The notes under the pieces are model-generated. The model had not been told where the DNA came from. It made no database searches and saw only the letters and a program-made list of their open reading frames with translations. Shown in pieces: positions 47,164 to 55,713 of a stretch of 64,000 nucleotides of DNA. Position 1 is the first letter of the stretch. Each line of letters opens with the position of its first letter. The position numbers and the translations under genes are program-made. Origin of the DNA: Burkholderia sp. PAMC 26561 (GTDB taxonomy: Bacteria; Pseudomonadota; Gammaproteobacteria; Burkholderiales; Burkholderiaceae); NCBI RefSeq assembly GCF_001557535.2, contig NZ_CP014307.1:744001-808000 (forward strand), read 5' to 3'.

Positions 47164-47517
47164 TTACTGCGGTTTCGACATGGCGCCGCCATTAGGCGCC
47201 GCAACGTTGCCGTTGTTGTTCGTGCTGCTGCCGTCGGCCTTCATGTTCGGCGTGGTGCCCGTTCCCGTGCCCATGCCACCGCCGGTTGCGGTGCTGCCCG
47301 GCGCTGCGCCCATGCCGGCACCGTTCGCGCCGCCCGAATTCGCGCCGCCCATGCCGCCTCCGCCGCCGACACCCGCGCCATTACCGCCGGCTCCGCCTGC
47401 AGCGCCACCGCCGCCACCGGCGCCTGCACCACCGCCGCCGCCCGCCTGAGCGTACACGCCGCCCGACAGGCCAAGGACAAGCGCCGATACCAAAATTTTC
47501 TTGGATAAATGTTTCAT
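47164..47517 (-). CDS. Exported glycine-rich low-complexity protein
   Basis: Secreted or envelope protein of 117 aa. A Sec signal peptide (MKHLSKKILVSALVLGLSGG, cleavage near VYA-QA) is followed by a low-complexity stretch dominated by Gly and Ala (blocks of five Gly), then a Gly/Thr/Met/Asn part ending GGAMSKPQ. No domain is recognisable. GGAGGCTGCA precedes the ATG; the frame remains open 30 codons upstream without a ribosome site. It ends in a clear rho-independent terminator, which supports it as a real expressed gene. Confidence 0.78.
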   Translation of the reverse strand: MKHLSKKILVSALVLGLSGGVYAQAGGGGGAGAGGGGGAAGGAGGNGAGVGGGGGMGGANSGGANGAGMGAAPGSTATGGGMGTGTGTTPNMKADGSSTNNNGNVAAPNGGAMSKPQ

Positions 47518-47726
47518 TGCAGCCTCCTGGAAATTCCATTGATTGCGTTGCGAAGGACAATGTCGCAACGCCCGCCCTTCCTGTACTGCAAACGGCGTGC
47601 CGCTCAAGCACTTATTTGATGGGCGGTAAGCCTTGCCAGACAGGCATCCGGGCGATTACTGAGGGCGCGGCACTTGTGACCTTGCCCTGCGTGGACAAGG
47701 TATCGTCAAAGGGCTTTAGAGGCGCA

Positions 47727-47752
47727 AAACAAAAACCGGGCATCGCGCCCGG
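47727..47752 (-). terminator. Rho-independent terminator of the glycine-zipper protein gene
   Basis: On the minus strand CCGGGC, a 5-base loop and GCCCGG (47752-47736) are followed by TTTTTGTTTTG. It begins about 30 bp past the stop codon of the gene at 47783. Confidence 0.88.
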
Positions 47753-47782
47753 TCTTCAGTCCAACATTCCAATACCCCGTTA

Positions 47783-48133
47783 TTACCAGCCTTGTTGTTG
47801 CTGGTAGTAACCGCGCTGGGGCGGCGGAGCGCATGGCACATAGGCACCGCGATAATTGTCGTAGCACGATCCTGGCGGCGGGCCTGGCTGGGCATAAACC
47901 GGTTGCGCATAAACCGGCTGATAAGCGGGTTGAGCGTAGACCGGCGGAGCATAAACAGGCGCTGCGTACACCGGCTGCGCCGTGACGGCAGACCCGACCA
48001 GCGCACCAATCACGGCGCCACCCAGCAACGCGCCGACTACGGCGCCGCCATTTCCGCCGTGATCGTGTGCGGACGCCTGACCCGCCATTGTGAGCGTACC
48101 GGCCATCAACAAGACTGCTGCAACGCGTTTCAT
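47783..48133 (-). CDS. Exported glycine-zipper protein with PVYAQP repeats
   Basis: Periplasmic or outer-membrane protein of 116 aa. The signal peptide (MKRVAAVLLMAGTLTMAGQASA) is followed by a His/Gly patch and a glycine-zipper helix (GGAVVGALLGGAVIGALVG) that could insert in a membrane. The C-terminal half is a Pro/Tyr-rich string of PVYA-type repeats ending in a Gln-rich tail. Two cysteines near the end (SCYDNYRG, VPCAPP) may pair. Such proteins are common in Burkholderia; no function is known. Confidence 0.8.
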   Translation of the reverse strand: MKRVAAVLLMAGTLTMAGQASAHDHGGNGGAVVGALLGGAVIGALVGSAVTAQPVYAAPVYAPPVYAQPAYQPVYAQPVYAQPGPPPGSCYDNYRGAYVPCAPPPQRGYYQQQQGW

Positions 48134-48276
48134 TTGAGTTCTCCAGATCCCGTGGTCGGGACTATGGAAATGATCTTATGCGGGCAGCGAAGAAATAACT
48201 GATGCAGTTGGTAACGGATCATTTCAGCGGATACATATAGGAATGCCCCGCTTTGCAGTCTCGCTATACAGCCTTT

Positions 48277-49026
48277 TCACCCTTCAGTCGATGCACGCCT
48301 TAGCGCCCGCTCGACCGCGCCGGTCTCGCCCTGCGGGACGAAGATATAACCCTGGCCCCAGACGGTCTGCACGTAGCGCGGGTCGGAGGGATCGGCTTCA
48401 AGTAGGCGGCGCAAGCGCCAGATGGATACATCCAGGCTGCGGTCGCGATAAGTCCCGGCCTGTCCGCGCAGCTTTTCGTTCAACTGCGCGCGCGTGAGAA
48501 CGACCATCTCGTTCTTGACGAAGATCTTGAGTGTTGCAAATTCGCCCGATCGCAGCGGCACGCGCTGGCCGTTGTGGCGCAGCTCGCGCGCAGCGAAATC
48601 CACTTCATACGGACCGAACCGGTACGGCGGCCGGTCTTCCGGCGCGCCCGGCGACGCTGCATCACGCCGCCTCAAGACTGTTCGGATGCGTGCGAGCAAT
48701 TCGCGCGGATCGAAGGGTTTGGCCAGATAATCGTCTGCGCCCAGTTCCAGGCCGATCACGCGATCGATCACATCGGAACGCGCAGTCAGGAAGATGACGG
48801 GAATATCGTCGCCGGCTGCGCGCAATTCGCGCAACGCGCTGATGCCATCCTGCTCGGGCATCATGACGTCGAGCACGACGATGGACGGCCGTTCTGCGTC
48901 GAGACGGCGCTTGAGGCCCGTACCGTCATGCATTACCGATACCGCGAGGCCATGGCCTTGCAGGAATTCCCGCACGAGGTCGCGCACTACGGGGTCGTCG
49001 TCGACGAGAAGAACGTGTTGGGTCAT
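48277..49026 (-). CDS. OmpR-family response regulator (orphan paralogue)
   Basis: DNA-binding regulator of 249 aa. The receiver has the acidic pair in LLVDDDP, phospho-acceptor Asp in IVVLDVMMP, Thr in IFLTARS and Lys in YLAKPFDP. The OmpR winged helix covers about 130-235 (RSLDVSIWRLRRLLEADP, VQTVWGQGYIFVP). No kinase follows it. It is divergent from, and clearly paralogous to, the regulator at 49274. No ribosome site is seen before the ATG. Confidence 0.92.
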   Translation of the reverse strand: MTQHVLLVDDDPVVRDLVREFLQGHGLAVSVMHDGTGLKRRLDAERPSIVVLDVMMPEQDGISALRELRAAGDDIPVIFLTARSDVIDRVIGLELGADDYLAKPFDPRELLARIRTVLRRRDAASPGAPEDRPPYRFGPYEVDFAARELRHNGQRVPLRSGEFATLKIFVKNEMVVLTRAQLNEKLRGQAGTYRDRSLDVSIWRLRRLLEADPSDPRYVQTVWGQGYIFVPQGETGAVERALRRASTEG

Positions 49027-49273
49027 GCAGCGATTCTAAGACGCGCAATATGACTTTCGCGACAGGGATTCCTTTCCGCGCCTTTCATCGGATTGCACGA
49101 GGAGCGATGGCTCGCGTGCCTCAGACGAAATCGGCGAGCCGCGCCGGCCAAGCCTCCGAGCCGGCAATGCGCGCAAAACGACGGTTTTCCGGGCGGCGTC
49201 GCGTAAGAATCCGTAACCATGCAAAGGTCACGGAAAAGCTGCATTCTTGTCCTGCACAGCTAAAATTTCCCGC

Positions 49274-50014
49274 ATGACTACATCGGTATTGATCGTCGAC
49301 GACGACCCGGCAGTGTGCGACCTGCTGAGCCGTTTCCTGATTACGCGCGGGCTGGAAGTCACTGTCCTGCACGACGGCACCGCCTTGCGCCGGAGGCTGG
49401 AAGTCGAACGGCCGTCCATTGTGGTCCTTGACATCATGATGCCCGGCGTCGACGGCCTCACCGCGTTGCGCCAGGTCCGCGCCGCCGGGGACGACATTCC
49501 AGTCATCTTCGTCACTGCACGCGACAGCGTGACGGAGAAGGTGGAAGGCCTGGAACTCGGTGCCGACGATTACCTGTCCAAACCCTTCGATCCGCGCGAG
49601 TTGCTTGCCCGTATAGATACGGTCTTGCGGCGGCGCGCGCCTGCGTCCTCGGCGCGTCCCGAAACCCGCGCCAGCGAGCGTTTCGGCCGCTTCGAGCTCG
49701 ACTTCGTCACGCGCGCGCTGTTGAGCGGCACCGAGCGCATTGCGTTGCGCGACAGCGAATTTGCGTTGCTCAAGGTACTGGTCAAGCATCCGTACAAGGT
49801 GTTGTCGCGCGTGCTGATTCACGATCTCGTGCATCGTGACGATGCAACCTTCAACGACCGCAGCCTCGACGTTCCCATCTGGCGCTTGCGCAGGATCATC
49901 GAAGAAGATCCGGCGAGTCCGCGCCATGTCCAGACCGTGCGTGGCCAGGGCTACGTGTTCATCCCCGATCCCGATGGAGTCCGCGACCGCCCCGATCGTG
50001 CAGCGCCGGTATGA
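49274..50014 (+). CDS. OmpR-family response regulator paired with downstream kinase
   Basis: DNA-binding regulator of 246 aa with the same layout as its divergent paralogue: VDDDP, phospho-acceptor Asp in VVLDIMMPG, Thr in FVTARD, Lys in YLSKPFDP, and a winged helix with RSLDVPIWRLRRIIEEDP and VRGQGYVFIP. The chosen ATG lies nine codons into the open frame and gives the usual N-terminus; no Shine-Dalgarno is visible before it. TAAAAT at 49260-49265 just upstream could be a -10 box, which would make the message nearly leaderless. Its stop overlaps the kinase start (ATGA). Confidence 0.92.
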   Translation: MTTSVLIVDDDPAVCDLLSRFLITRGLEVTVLHDGTALRRRLEVERPSIVVLDIMMPGVDGLTALRQVRAAGDDIPVIFVTARDSVTEKVEGLELGADDYLSKPFDPRELLARIDTVLRRRAPASSARPETRASERFGRFELDFVTRALLSGTERIALRDSEFALLKVLVKHPYKVLSRVLIHDLVHRDDATFNDRSLDVPIWRLRRIIEEDPASPRHVQTVRGQGYVFIPDPDGVRDRPDRAAPV

Positions 50015-51417
50015 AGATCTTCGGCTTTTCCGCCCGAGGCTTTCCCGCCCGGGGCTTTTCCGCCCGGGGCTCCTCTGCCCGGAGCAACCCGTTCAACTCG
50101 CTGTTCGGGCGCATGGCGCTCATTTCACTGGTCGTGCTCTTTGCCGTGCAGGCCTGTTGGTTCGCGGTACTGACCGTGCAGCGTCCCCATCACGATGCCG
50201 AAGGTTACGCACGCGGCCTGACGCTCGTGCTGGCCGCCGCGAACGACGACGCGCGCCAGGGCGTGCGGATCGCGCCCGCGCTGAACGCGAAGCTCGTATT
50301 GGCCGCGAATCTTCCTGAAGGCGTCGCGTTGCGCGAACCGGATCATGGTCCGATCGTGCATTTGCTGCGCGAGTTGCGCAACCTGCTGCCGCGCGGCGCA
50401 CAGATTGCCGTCGATGGCCCGAATCATTCGCCGCGTCTCTGGGTGCGTTATCCCGACAATCCCAACTGGATCGTGACGCCCGTGGACTTGCCGGCGGCGC
50501 CGCCGATTCTCATCGAATCCGTGGGGATGTTGCTGGCAGCCGTGATCCTTTCGCTGGTCGCCGCATGGCAATTGCAGCGGCCGTTGTCGCGTGTCGCGCA
50601 AAGCGCGCGGCAGTTCGGAACGGGCGAGCGGCCGGTGCCCGTTGAAGAACGCGGACCGCGCGAATTGCGCGACCTGATCCGCGCATTCAACCAGATGATG
50701 CGGCAGATCAACGACGCCGACGACGAAAAAGCCGTAATGCTGGCGGGCATCGCGCACGATCTGAAAGCGCCGCTCACACGCTTGAAACTGCGGGCGAGCG
50801 TGCTTGTCGACGACGACGCCGAGCGCGCGCATTTCATCCGCGATATCGATTCGCTGACGCGGATCGTGCAGCAGTTTCTGGAGTTCGCGGCAAGCACGCC
50901 GTCGGTGGGTCCGGCGGTCGGCGTGGACGGCTTCCTGGCGGAACAATTCGCGCAGGACGAGGCCGGCGAAGACGCATTGTTCCGGCTCGAGCTGCTGGCG
51001 GGAGACGGATTCAGGCTGCCGCGAACATCGCTTGACCGGTTGGTGACGAATCTCGTGGATAACGCGCTGGAACACGGCGCACCGCCCGTCGATATCAGCA
51101 CATCCCGCCGCGGCAATGAATGGGTGATCACTGTACGCGACTACGGCGGCGGCATCCCGCCGGAGCGTCTGAGCGATGCCCGCAAACCCTTCGTGCGGCT
51201 TGATCCGGCGCGCGCCGGAGACGGCCATTGCGGACTCGGCCTGGCGATAGTCGGACGCCTCGCACGCGAACTCGGCGGCCGGTGCGAGATCAGCAACGCG
51301 CCGGAACACGGACTGATGGTGCGGATCGTGGTTCCGGTCGCGGCCGGCTATTCGGATGCAGGCGGCAGCGCGCCGACGCAAACCACGCGCACGCCGCAAC
51401 CCGTCATGGCTCCTTGA
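50011..51417 (+). CDS. Two-component sensor histidine kinase (EnvZ type)
   Basis: Inner-membrane kinase of 468 aa. Helices at about 35-56 and 166-187 flank a periplasmic sensor of roughly 110 residues; a HAMP domain follows. The kinase core has IAHDLKAPLTRLKL (His249), the N-box LVDNALEHG, YGGGIPPE and GHCGLGLAIVG. The ATG overlaps the regulator stop, so the pair is co-translated. The cytoplasmic N-terminus is unusual: residues 5-24 are a fourfold FSARG-like repeat. The last 14 bases overlap the convergent hybrid kinase gene. Confidence 0.93.
   Translation: MKIFGFSARGFPARGFSARGSSARSNPFNSLFGRMALISLVVLFAVQACWFAVLTVQRPHHDAEGYARGLTLVLAAANDDARQGVRIAPALNAKLVLAANLPEGVALREPDHGPIVHLLRELRNLLPRGAQIAVDGPNHSPRLWVRYPDNPNWIVTPVDLPAAPPILIESVGMLLAAVILSLVAAWQLQRPLSRVAQSARQFGTGERPVPVEERGPRELRDLIRAFNQMMRQINDADDEKAVMLAGIAHDLKAPLTRLKLRASVLVDDDAERAHFIRDIDSLTRIVQQFLEFAASTPSVGPAVGVDGFLAEQFAQDEAGEDALFRLELLAGDGFRLPRTSLDRLVTNLVDNALEHGAPPVDISTSRRGNEWVITVRDYGGGIPPERLSDARKPFVRLDPARAGDGHCGLGLAIVGRLARELGGRCEISNAPEHGLMVRIVVPVAAGYSDAGGSAPTQTTRTPQPVMAP
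50023..50082 (+). repeat. Four tandem 15-bp repeats in the kinase N-terminal coding sequence
   Basis: Units GGCTTTTCCGCCCGA, GGCTTTCCCGCCCGG, GGCTTTTCCGCCCGG and GGCTCCTCTGCCCGG run head to tail without gaps, each encoding GFSAR-like five residues before the first membrane helix. The unit length is a multiple of three, so copy-number change would keep the frame. Confidence 0.9.
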
Positions 51418-53629
51418 ACACGGCCTGTTCGAGTTGATCGAAGTTGAAGGGTTTGGCCAGCAATGTCGCATCGCTCAAGTCACTGCCGAGTTCCGATGCA
51501 ATGCTCGCGCCATAACCCGATGCCAGCACCACTCGCACACGCGGCTGCAATCGCCTCGCAGCGCGCGCCAAGTCGAGGCCCGACATACCGGGCATACGGA
51601 CATCGGTGAGTAGGACATCGAAAGTCTGATTGCCGATCAGATCGAGCGCAGCCCGAGCGCTGTCCACCGCGTGGACCTGCGCGTCGAGCAGTTCCAGCAA
51701 CTCCCGCGTGGCTTCGCGGGTGTTGATATCGTCTTCCACGACCAGGACGCGTAACGCCTGCGGGCCGGCTGGTTCCTCAGGGTGCGCCTGACTGGGCGGC
51801 TGGCTTTGTTCCGTGCGCAGCATCGAACGCACCTTGCGTGCGAGCGCATCCCGCCTGTACGGCTTGCTGATCAGCGCCACGCCTGCGTCGAACCGGCCGC
51901 CGTGGACAATCGCATTTTCCGTGTAGCCGGAAGTGAACAAGACTTCCAGCGACGGCAGCATCTCGCGCGCACGACGCGCCATATCGACGCTGCGTAGCGG
52001 TCCGGGCATTACCACGTCGCTGAATAGCAGGTCGACGTGAACGCCGCTTTCGAGCACGTTCAGCGCGCTCTGGGCATCGGCGGATTTCAGGACGTTGTAG
52101 CCGAGTTCGGTCAAGGTGTCGACAACCGTTGCGCGCACGTTCGGATCGTCTTCCACGACCAGGATCGTTTCCGTGCCGCCCGTCACCGGTTCGTGCAAGG
52201 TCTCCACGCGGTGCGCTTCTTCTTCCATCGATCGAGGGAGGTAAAGCTTGACCGTAGTGCCCTCGCCCGGTTCGCTGTAAAGCTTGATGTGGCCGCCGGT
52301 CTGTTTCATGAAACCGTACGCCATGCTCAAACCCAGTCCCGTGCCGCGGCCTTCCGGCTTGGTCGTGTAGAAGGGCTCGAAGGCCCGCGCAATAACCTCG
52401 GGCGCCATGCCGGTACCCGTGTCGGAAACAGCGATCATCACGTACTGGCCGCTGCGCAGGTCGTCGTAATGGCGCGTGTACTCGTCATCGAGCATCGCGT
52501 TGCCGGCTTCTATGGTGAGGCGCCCGGCGCCGTCCATGGCATCGCGGGCGTTGATCGCCAGGTTGACGATCACGTTCTGCAGATGATTCGGATCGGCGAG
52601 CGTATTCCACAGGCCGCCCGACACCACCGTCTCCAGTTCGATGGTCTCGCCCAGCACGCGGCGCAACATGTCGTCCGAGTTGCGCAACAACCGCGCGACG
52701 TCCAGCGCCACCGGTTCGAGCGGCTGGCGCCGCGCGAACGCCAGCAGTTGCGAAGCGAGTTTCGCGCCGCGTTCGACCGCTTCGTGTGCGGCAGCAAGCC
52801 GCCGCGTCAAGGACTCGTGACCCTCGGCGTCCTGCGCAGCAAGCTGCAGATTGCCGCCAATGACTTGCAGCACGTTGTTGAAATCGTGCGCCACGCCGCC
52901 GGTCAGCTTGCCGACTGCGTCCATTTTCTGCGACTGGGCGAGCACCGCAGCGGTCTCGCGGCGTTCGGATTCGCTTACGCGCAGCGCGGCGGTGGCTTCA
53001 TCGATACGCTGTTCCAGCGTCTCTTTGTGCAGCTCAAGCGCTTCGCTGAGACGTTTTTGCTCCTGCAGCGCCGTGTCGAGCGAACGCAGGTTGAGCACGC
53101 GCGCAGTGATATCGCGGGAAATCGATACAAGCCATTCCACGCCCGTCGGCCCGTTGACGGGCGAAACCGTCACCTCCCAGTACTTCGGCGTGCCTTTGGC
53201 CGTCGGACAAAGCGCTTCGAAGCGGGAATGCCGGCCCTGCAGCGCGTTACTGATGGCATCGCTTAGCAAGACGCGCGATTCTGCCGGCCACAAGGATACC
53301 CACGACTTGCCCTTGAACGGCGCGAAGTCATCGATTTCCATCAGGCAGATGCCGTTCGCGTTCATGAACTCGAGCGTGCCGTCGGGTTTCATGATCTTGA
53401 TGCAATCAGTGCTGCCGTTCAGGACGCTCAGAAAAAATCGGTCGGAATTGGGCGCGGCGTCAAGGGCCGGACCGGTCGTCGCACCGAGTTCAGGCTCCGC
53501 CGGTTGAGGACCGAGAGGAAAACCGAACGGAACGTCGGCGCGTGCAGTGGGTTCGGGCGTCGGGAAGCATTGCGCACCCGTGTCGTCAAGACGTGCGATC
53601 GCGGCATCAGGGCTAACGGGGTCGGTCAT
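51404..53629 (-). CDS. Soluble hybrid histidine kinase: PAS, kinase and two receivers
   Basis: Cytoplasmic hybrid kinase of 741 aa without membrane segments. Domains in order are a PAS sensor (about 60-178, with DCIKIMKPDGTLEFMNANG), a coiled coil (about 180-235), a HisKA/HATPase core with GGVAHDFNNVL (His248), NLAINARDAM, DTGTGM and GTGLGL, and two receivers with acceptor Asp in LLFSDVVMPG and VLLTDVRMPG. The two receivers in series suggest a branched or internal phosphorelay. No output gene is adjacent. It converges with the EnvZ-type kinase and overlaps it by 14 bases. Confidence 0.92.
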   Translation of the reverse strand: MTDPVSPDAAIARLDDTGAQCFPTPEPTARADVPFGFPLGPQPAEPELGATTGPALDAAPNSDRFFLSVLNGSTDCIKIMKPDGTLEFMNANGICLMEIDDFAPFKGKSWVSLWPAESRVLLSDAISNALQGRHSRFEALCPTAKGTPKYWEVTVSPVNGPTGVEWLVSISRDITARVLNLRSLDTALQEQKRLSEALELHKETLEQRIDEATAALRVSESERRETAAVLAQSQKMDAVGKLTGGVAHDFNNVLQVIGGNLQLAAQDAEGHESLTRRLAAAHEAVERGAKLASQLLAFARRQPLEPVALDVARLLRNSDDMLRRVLGETIELETVVSGGLWNTLADPNHLQNVIVNLAINARDAMDGAGRLTIEAGNAMLDDEYTRHYDDLRSGQYVMIAVSDTGTGMAPEVIARAFEPFYTTKPEGRGTGLGLSMAYGFMKQTGGHIKLYSEPGEGTTVKLYLPRSMEEEAHRVETLHEPVTGGTETILVVEDDPNVRATVVDTLTELGYNVLKSADAQSALNVLESGVHVDLLFSDVVMPGPLRSVDMARRAREMLPSLEVLFTSGYTENAIVHGGRFDAGVALISKPYRRDALARKVRSMLRTEQSQPPSQAHPEEPAGPQALRVLVVEDDINTREATRELLELLDAQVHAVDSARAALDLIGNQTFDVLLTDVRMPGMSGLDLARAARRLQPRVRVVLASGYGASIASELGSDLSDATLLAKPFNFDQLEQAVFKEP

Positions 53630-54132
53630 GAATCAGGCACAGGCGAGGGGGAAACAGCGATGACAGCGCGAAGTAAAACTGATAAATACGCTGGGCATGA
53701 ACGATATTTGCAAGCAAGCAACGCGCCAGTCGGCAAATCATCAGCGCTTTACGCGTTGAAGGTTGTGCAGTGGACGCTCCACTGCAAGGCAGTCGTCTGC
53801 GTTTCACATGCGGCGTGTAAAAAGCGTCACGATGGCCTGTAGTTCTTGCGCGATTTTTAGTAAAGAGAGGCCCTGCCATGACCGTGCTGCCGGCAAGTTC
53901 GAACTTTAGGATCTCACGCGTTTCCCTGATGGCGATTGACTCACCCGCGCCATCTCAGCACGACTTCGAACAATACGCTTCAATAAGCGTTGGCAAGCGC
54001 GCTTCTTGCTGACTCTGTTGCGCCCTGCGAGGCATTGCATCGCGGGGCCCGATCTCATGACCGGTGCGTTCGTAGATTGCCTGTCATGCACAACTGGCCG
54101 CGTCCACCGGGCGCGACATCTGGAGACACCCC
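53630..54132. other. Intergenic region between hybrid kinase and egtD, with a 21-bp palindrome
   Basis: About 500 bp between divergent genes. TGCAGTGGA and its exact reverse complement flank CGC at 53766-53786, giving a 9-bp perfect stem or an operator. A possible 44-aa ORF (53878-54012) lies in the right half and is listed separately. Nothing else is recognisable. Confidence 0.5.
53878..54012 (+). CDS. Possible small protein of 44 aa upstream of egtD
   Basis: An ATG-to-TGA frame preceded by AGAGAGGCCCTGCC, a good ribosome site. The product (MTVLPASSNFRISRVSLM at the start, one Cys at the end) resembles no family I know. It is co-directional with egtD and ends 120 bp before it. It may be a leader peptide, a small gene, or chance. 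Confidence 0.3.
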   Translation: MTVLPASSNFRISRVSLMAIDSPAPSQHDFEQYASISVGKRASC

Positions 54133-55122
54133 ATGCCTTTGGCAACGAATCACGCCGCTAATCAATCGCGTTTTCCCTCCGCGTTCGCCGCCGCCGTTCA
54201 TGACGGCCTGACACATTCGCCGCAGAAAGAATTGCCATCGATGTATCTGTATGACGAAGTCGGCTCCGCGCTTTTCGAGGTCATCACCGCATTGCCCGAA
54301 TACGGCGTCACGCGCGCCGAGGAGCGCGTGCTGCTGGCGCATTCGGCGGATATCGTCGCCGAATTGCCGCGCAACGTGACCGTCGCCGAGCTGGGTAGCG
54401 GCAGCGGACGCAAGACGCGACGCATTCTGGAAGCGTTATCGAAGAAGCGGCCCAACGGTGCAACCGAATACTGTCCGATTGAAATTTCGCCTGCCGCGTT
54501 GCAATTGTGCAAGCGTGAACTTGGGGATATCGAGCGTGTTTCGATCGTCGGATATGAGCGTGATTACCTTGCCGGGCTCGCCGAAGTCAGTGCCAACCGG
54601 CGCGAGGGCGAGGTATTACTTGTGCTATTCCTGGGGAGCACGATCGGCAATTTTTCGCGGCTTGCCGCGACGCGTTTCCTGAAATCGATACGTGGCATGC
54701 TCAAACCCGGCGATGCGTTGTTGCTTGGCATGGATCTGCTCAAGCCGCTGGATACGCTGATCGCCGCTTATGACGATCCAATTGGTGTAACGGCCGCGTT
54801 CAATCTGAATCTGCTTGCGCGGATCAATCGCGAACTGGACGCCGATATTCCCCTGGATGCGTTCAAACATCTCGCGCGCTTCAATCCCGATGCACGCAGC
54901 ATCGAAATGCATTTGCGCGCAACGCGCCCGGTCAAGGCGACAATTCGCGCTGCTGATCTGACCGTGGAGTTCCGCGAAGGCGAAACGATCTGGACCGAGA
55001 GCAGCCACAAGTACAGCGCGGATGAAGTGGGGCCGCTGGCATCGGACGCGGGTTTCCGTTGCGCAAGGCAATGGACGGATGATGAATGGGGCTTTGCAGA
55101 GAGTTTGCTGGTCGCGGGGTGA
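54133..55122 (+). CDS. egtD: L-histidine N(alpha)-methyltransferase EgtD
   Basis: SAM-dependent enzyme that trimethylates histidine to hercynine in ergothioneine synthesis; 329 aa, the usual length. Family features are SMYLYDEVGSALFEVITALPEYG, the SAM-binding AELGSGSGRKT, CPIEIS, FLGSTIGNF and the C-terminal EGETIWTESSHKY (histidine-binding EST region). GGAGACACCCC precedes the ATG. The partner sulfoxide synthase EgtB, often adjacent, is absent from this window, so either it lies elsewhere or hercynine is the product. Confidence 0.93.
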   Translation: MPLATNHAANQSRFPSAFAAAVHDGLTHSPQKELPSMYLYDEVGSALFEVITALPEYGVTRAEERVLLAHSADIVAELPRNVTVAELGSGSGRKTRRILEALSKKRPNGATEYCPIEISPAALQLCKRELGDIERVSIVGYERDYLAGLAEVSANRREGEVLLVLFLGSTIGNFSRLAATRFLKSIRGMLKPGDALLLGMDLLKPLDTLIAAYDDPIGVTAAFNLNLLARINRELDADIPLDAFKHLARFNPDARSIEMHLRATRPVKATIRAADLTVEFREGETIWTESSHKYSADEVGPLASDAGFRCARQWTDDEWGFAESLLVAG

Positions 55123-55280
55123 GCATTGATCGCCTTTCCCGCGTGTGGCGTTATTCAGAACCCGCGCACTCCTCCGACTGAATCAGTTGGGTGCTGCGGG
55201 TTTCGTCAATGCGCATGTGAAGGACTGGGGCCGACGGCCGATGACGTTACCGGTATGCTCCCGCCGACAAGCGCTTGAAC

Positions 55281-55577
55281 CTAGTGCTGCTCGAACCGCT
55301 CGAACCGCTTTTCGATATACCGCTCCTCGCTGGTCAGGTCCGTAACCCGCGCATGCGGCGGTCCGCGCCGCAACCATTCGAGCATTAGATCGACCTGATT
55401 TGCGGGCCCCTGAATCATCGCTTCAACGGACCCATCCTCGAGATTCGCCACCCACCCGCGGACGCCCAGCGAATGCGCGCGCCGCAATGTCGCGTGACGG
55501 AAACCGACGCCCTGCACCGCGCCCCGCACACGCACGTAATACGTTTCTATTCGAGTATCGAGATCCGGACTCGGCAT
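55281..55577 (-). CDS. acyP: Acylphosphatase
   Basis: Small cytoplasmic enzyme of 98 aa that hydrolyses carboxyl-phosphate bonds such as acetyl phosphate. Both signature motifs are present: VRGAVQGVGFRHAT (with the catalytic Arg) and GWVANLEDGSVEAMIQG (with the catalytic Asn). GGAGAAGCGAAC precedes the ATG. It lies alone, convergent with egtD. Confidence 0.94.
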   Translation of the reverse strand: MPSPDLDTRIETYYVRVRGAVQGVGFRHATLRRAHSLGVRGWVANLEDGSVEAMIQGPANQVDLMLEWLRRGPPHARVTDLTSEERYIEKRFERFEQH

Positions 55578-55713
55578 GTTCGCTTCTCCTGATTATTGCG
55601 CCAACCAAGGCATAAACTTTCGGGCGGCCATGAACCGGCTCACGCCCATCAGGGAGCATTCTAGACAAGACCGGCAAAACGGACAGCGCACGCGTCCGCT
55701 TCATCGTCCCCAA

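Noticed and set aside
47180..47449. Plus-strand Pro/Ala-rich frame opposite the Gly-rich protein gene
   Set aside because: Complement of glycine codons gives proline/alanine runs; the signal peptide, ribosome site and terminator support the minus strand.
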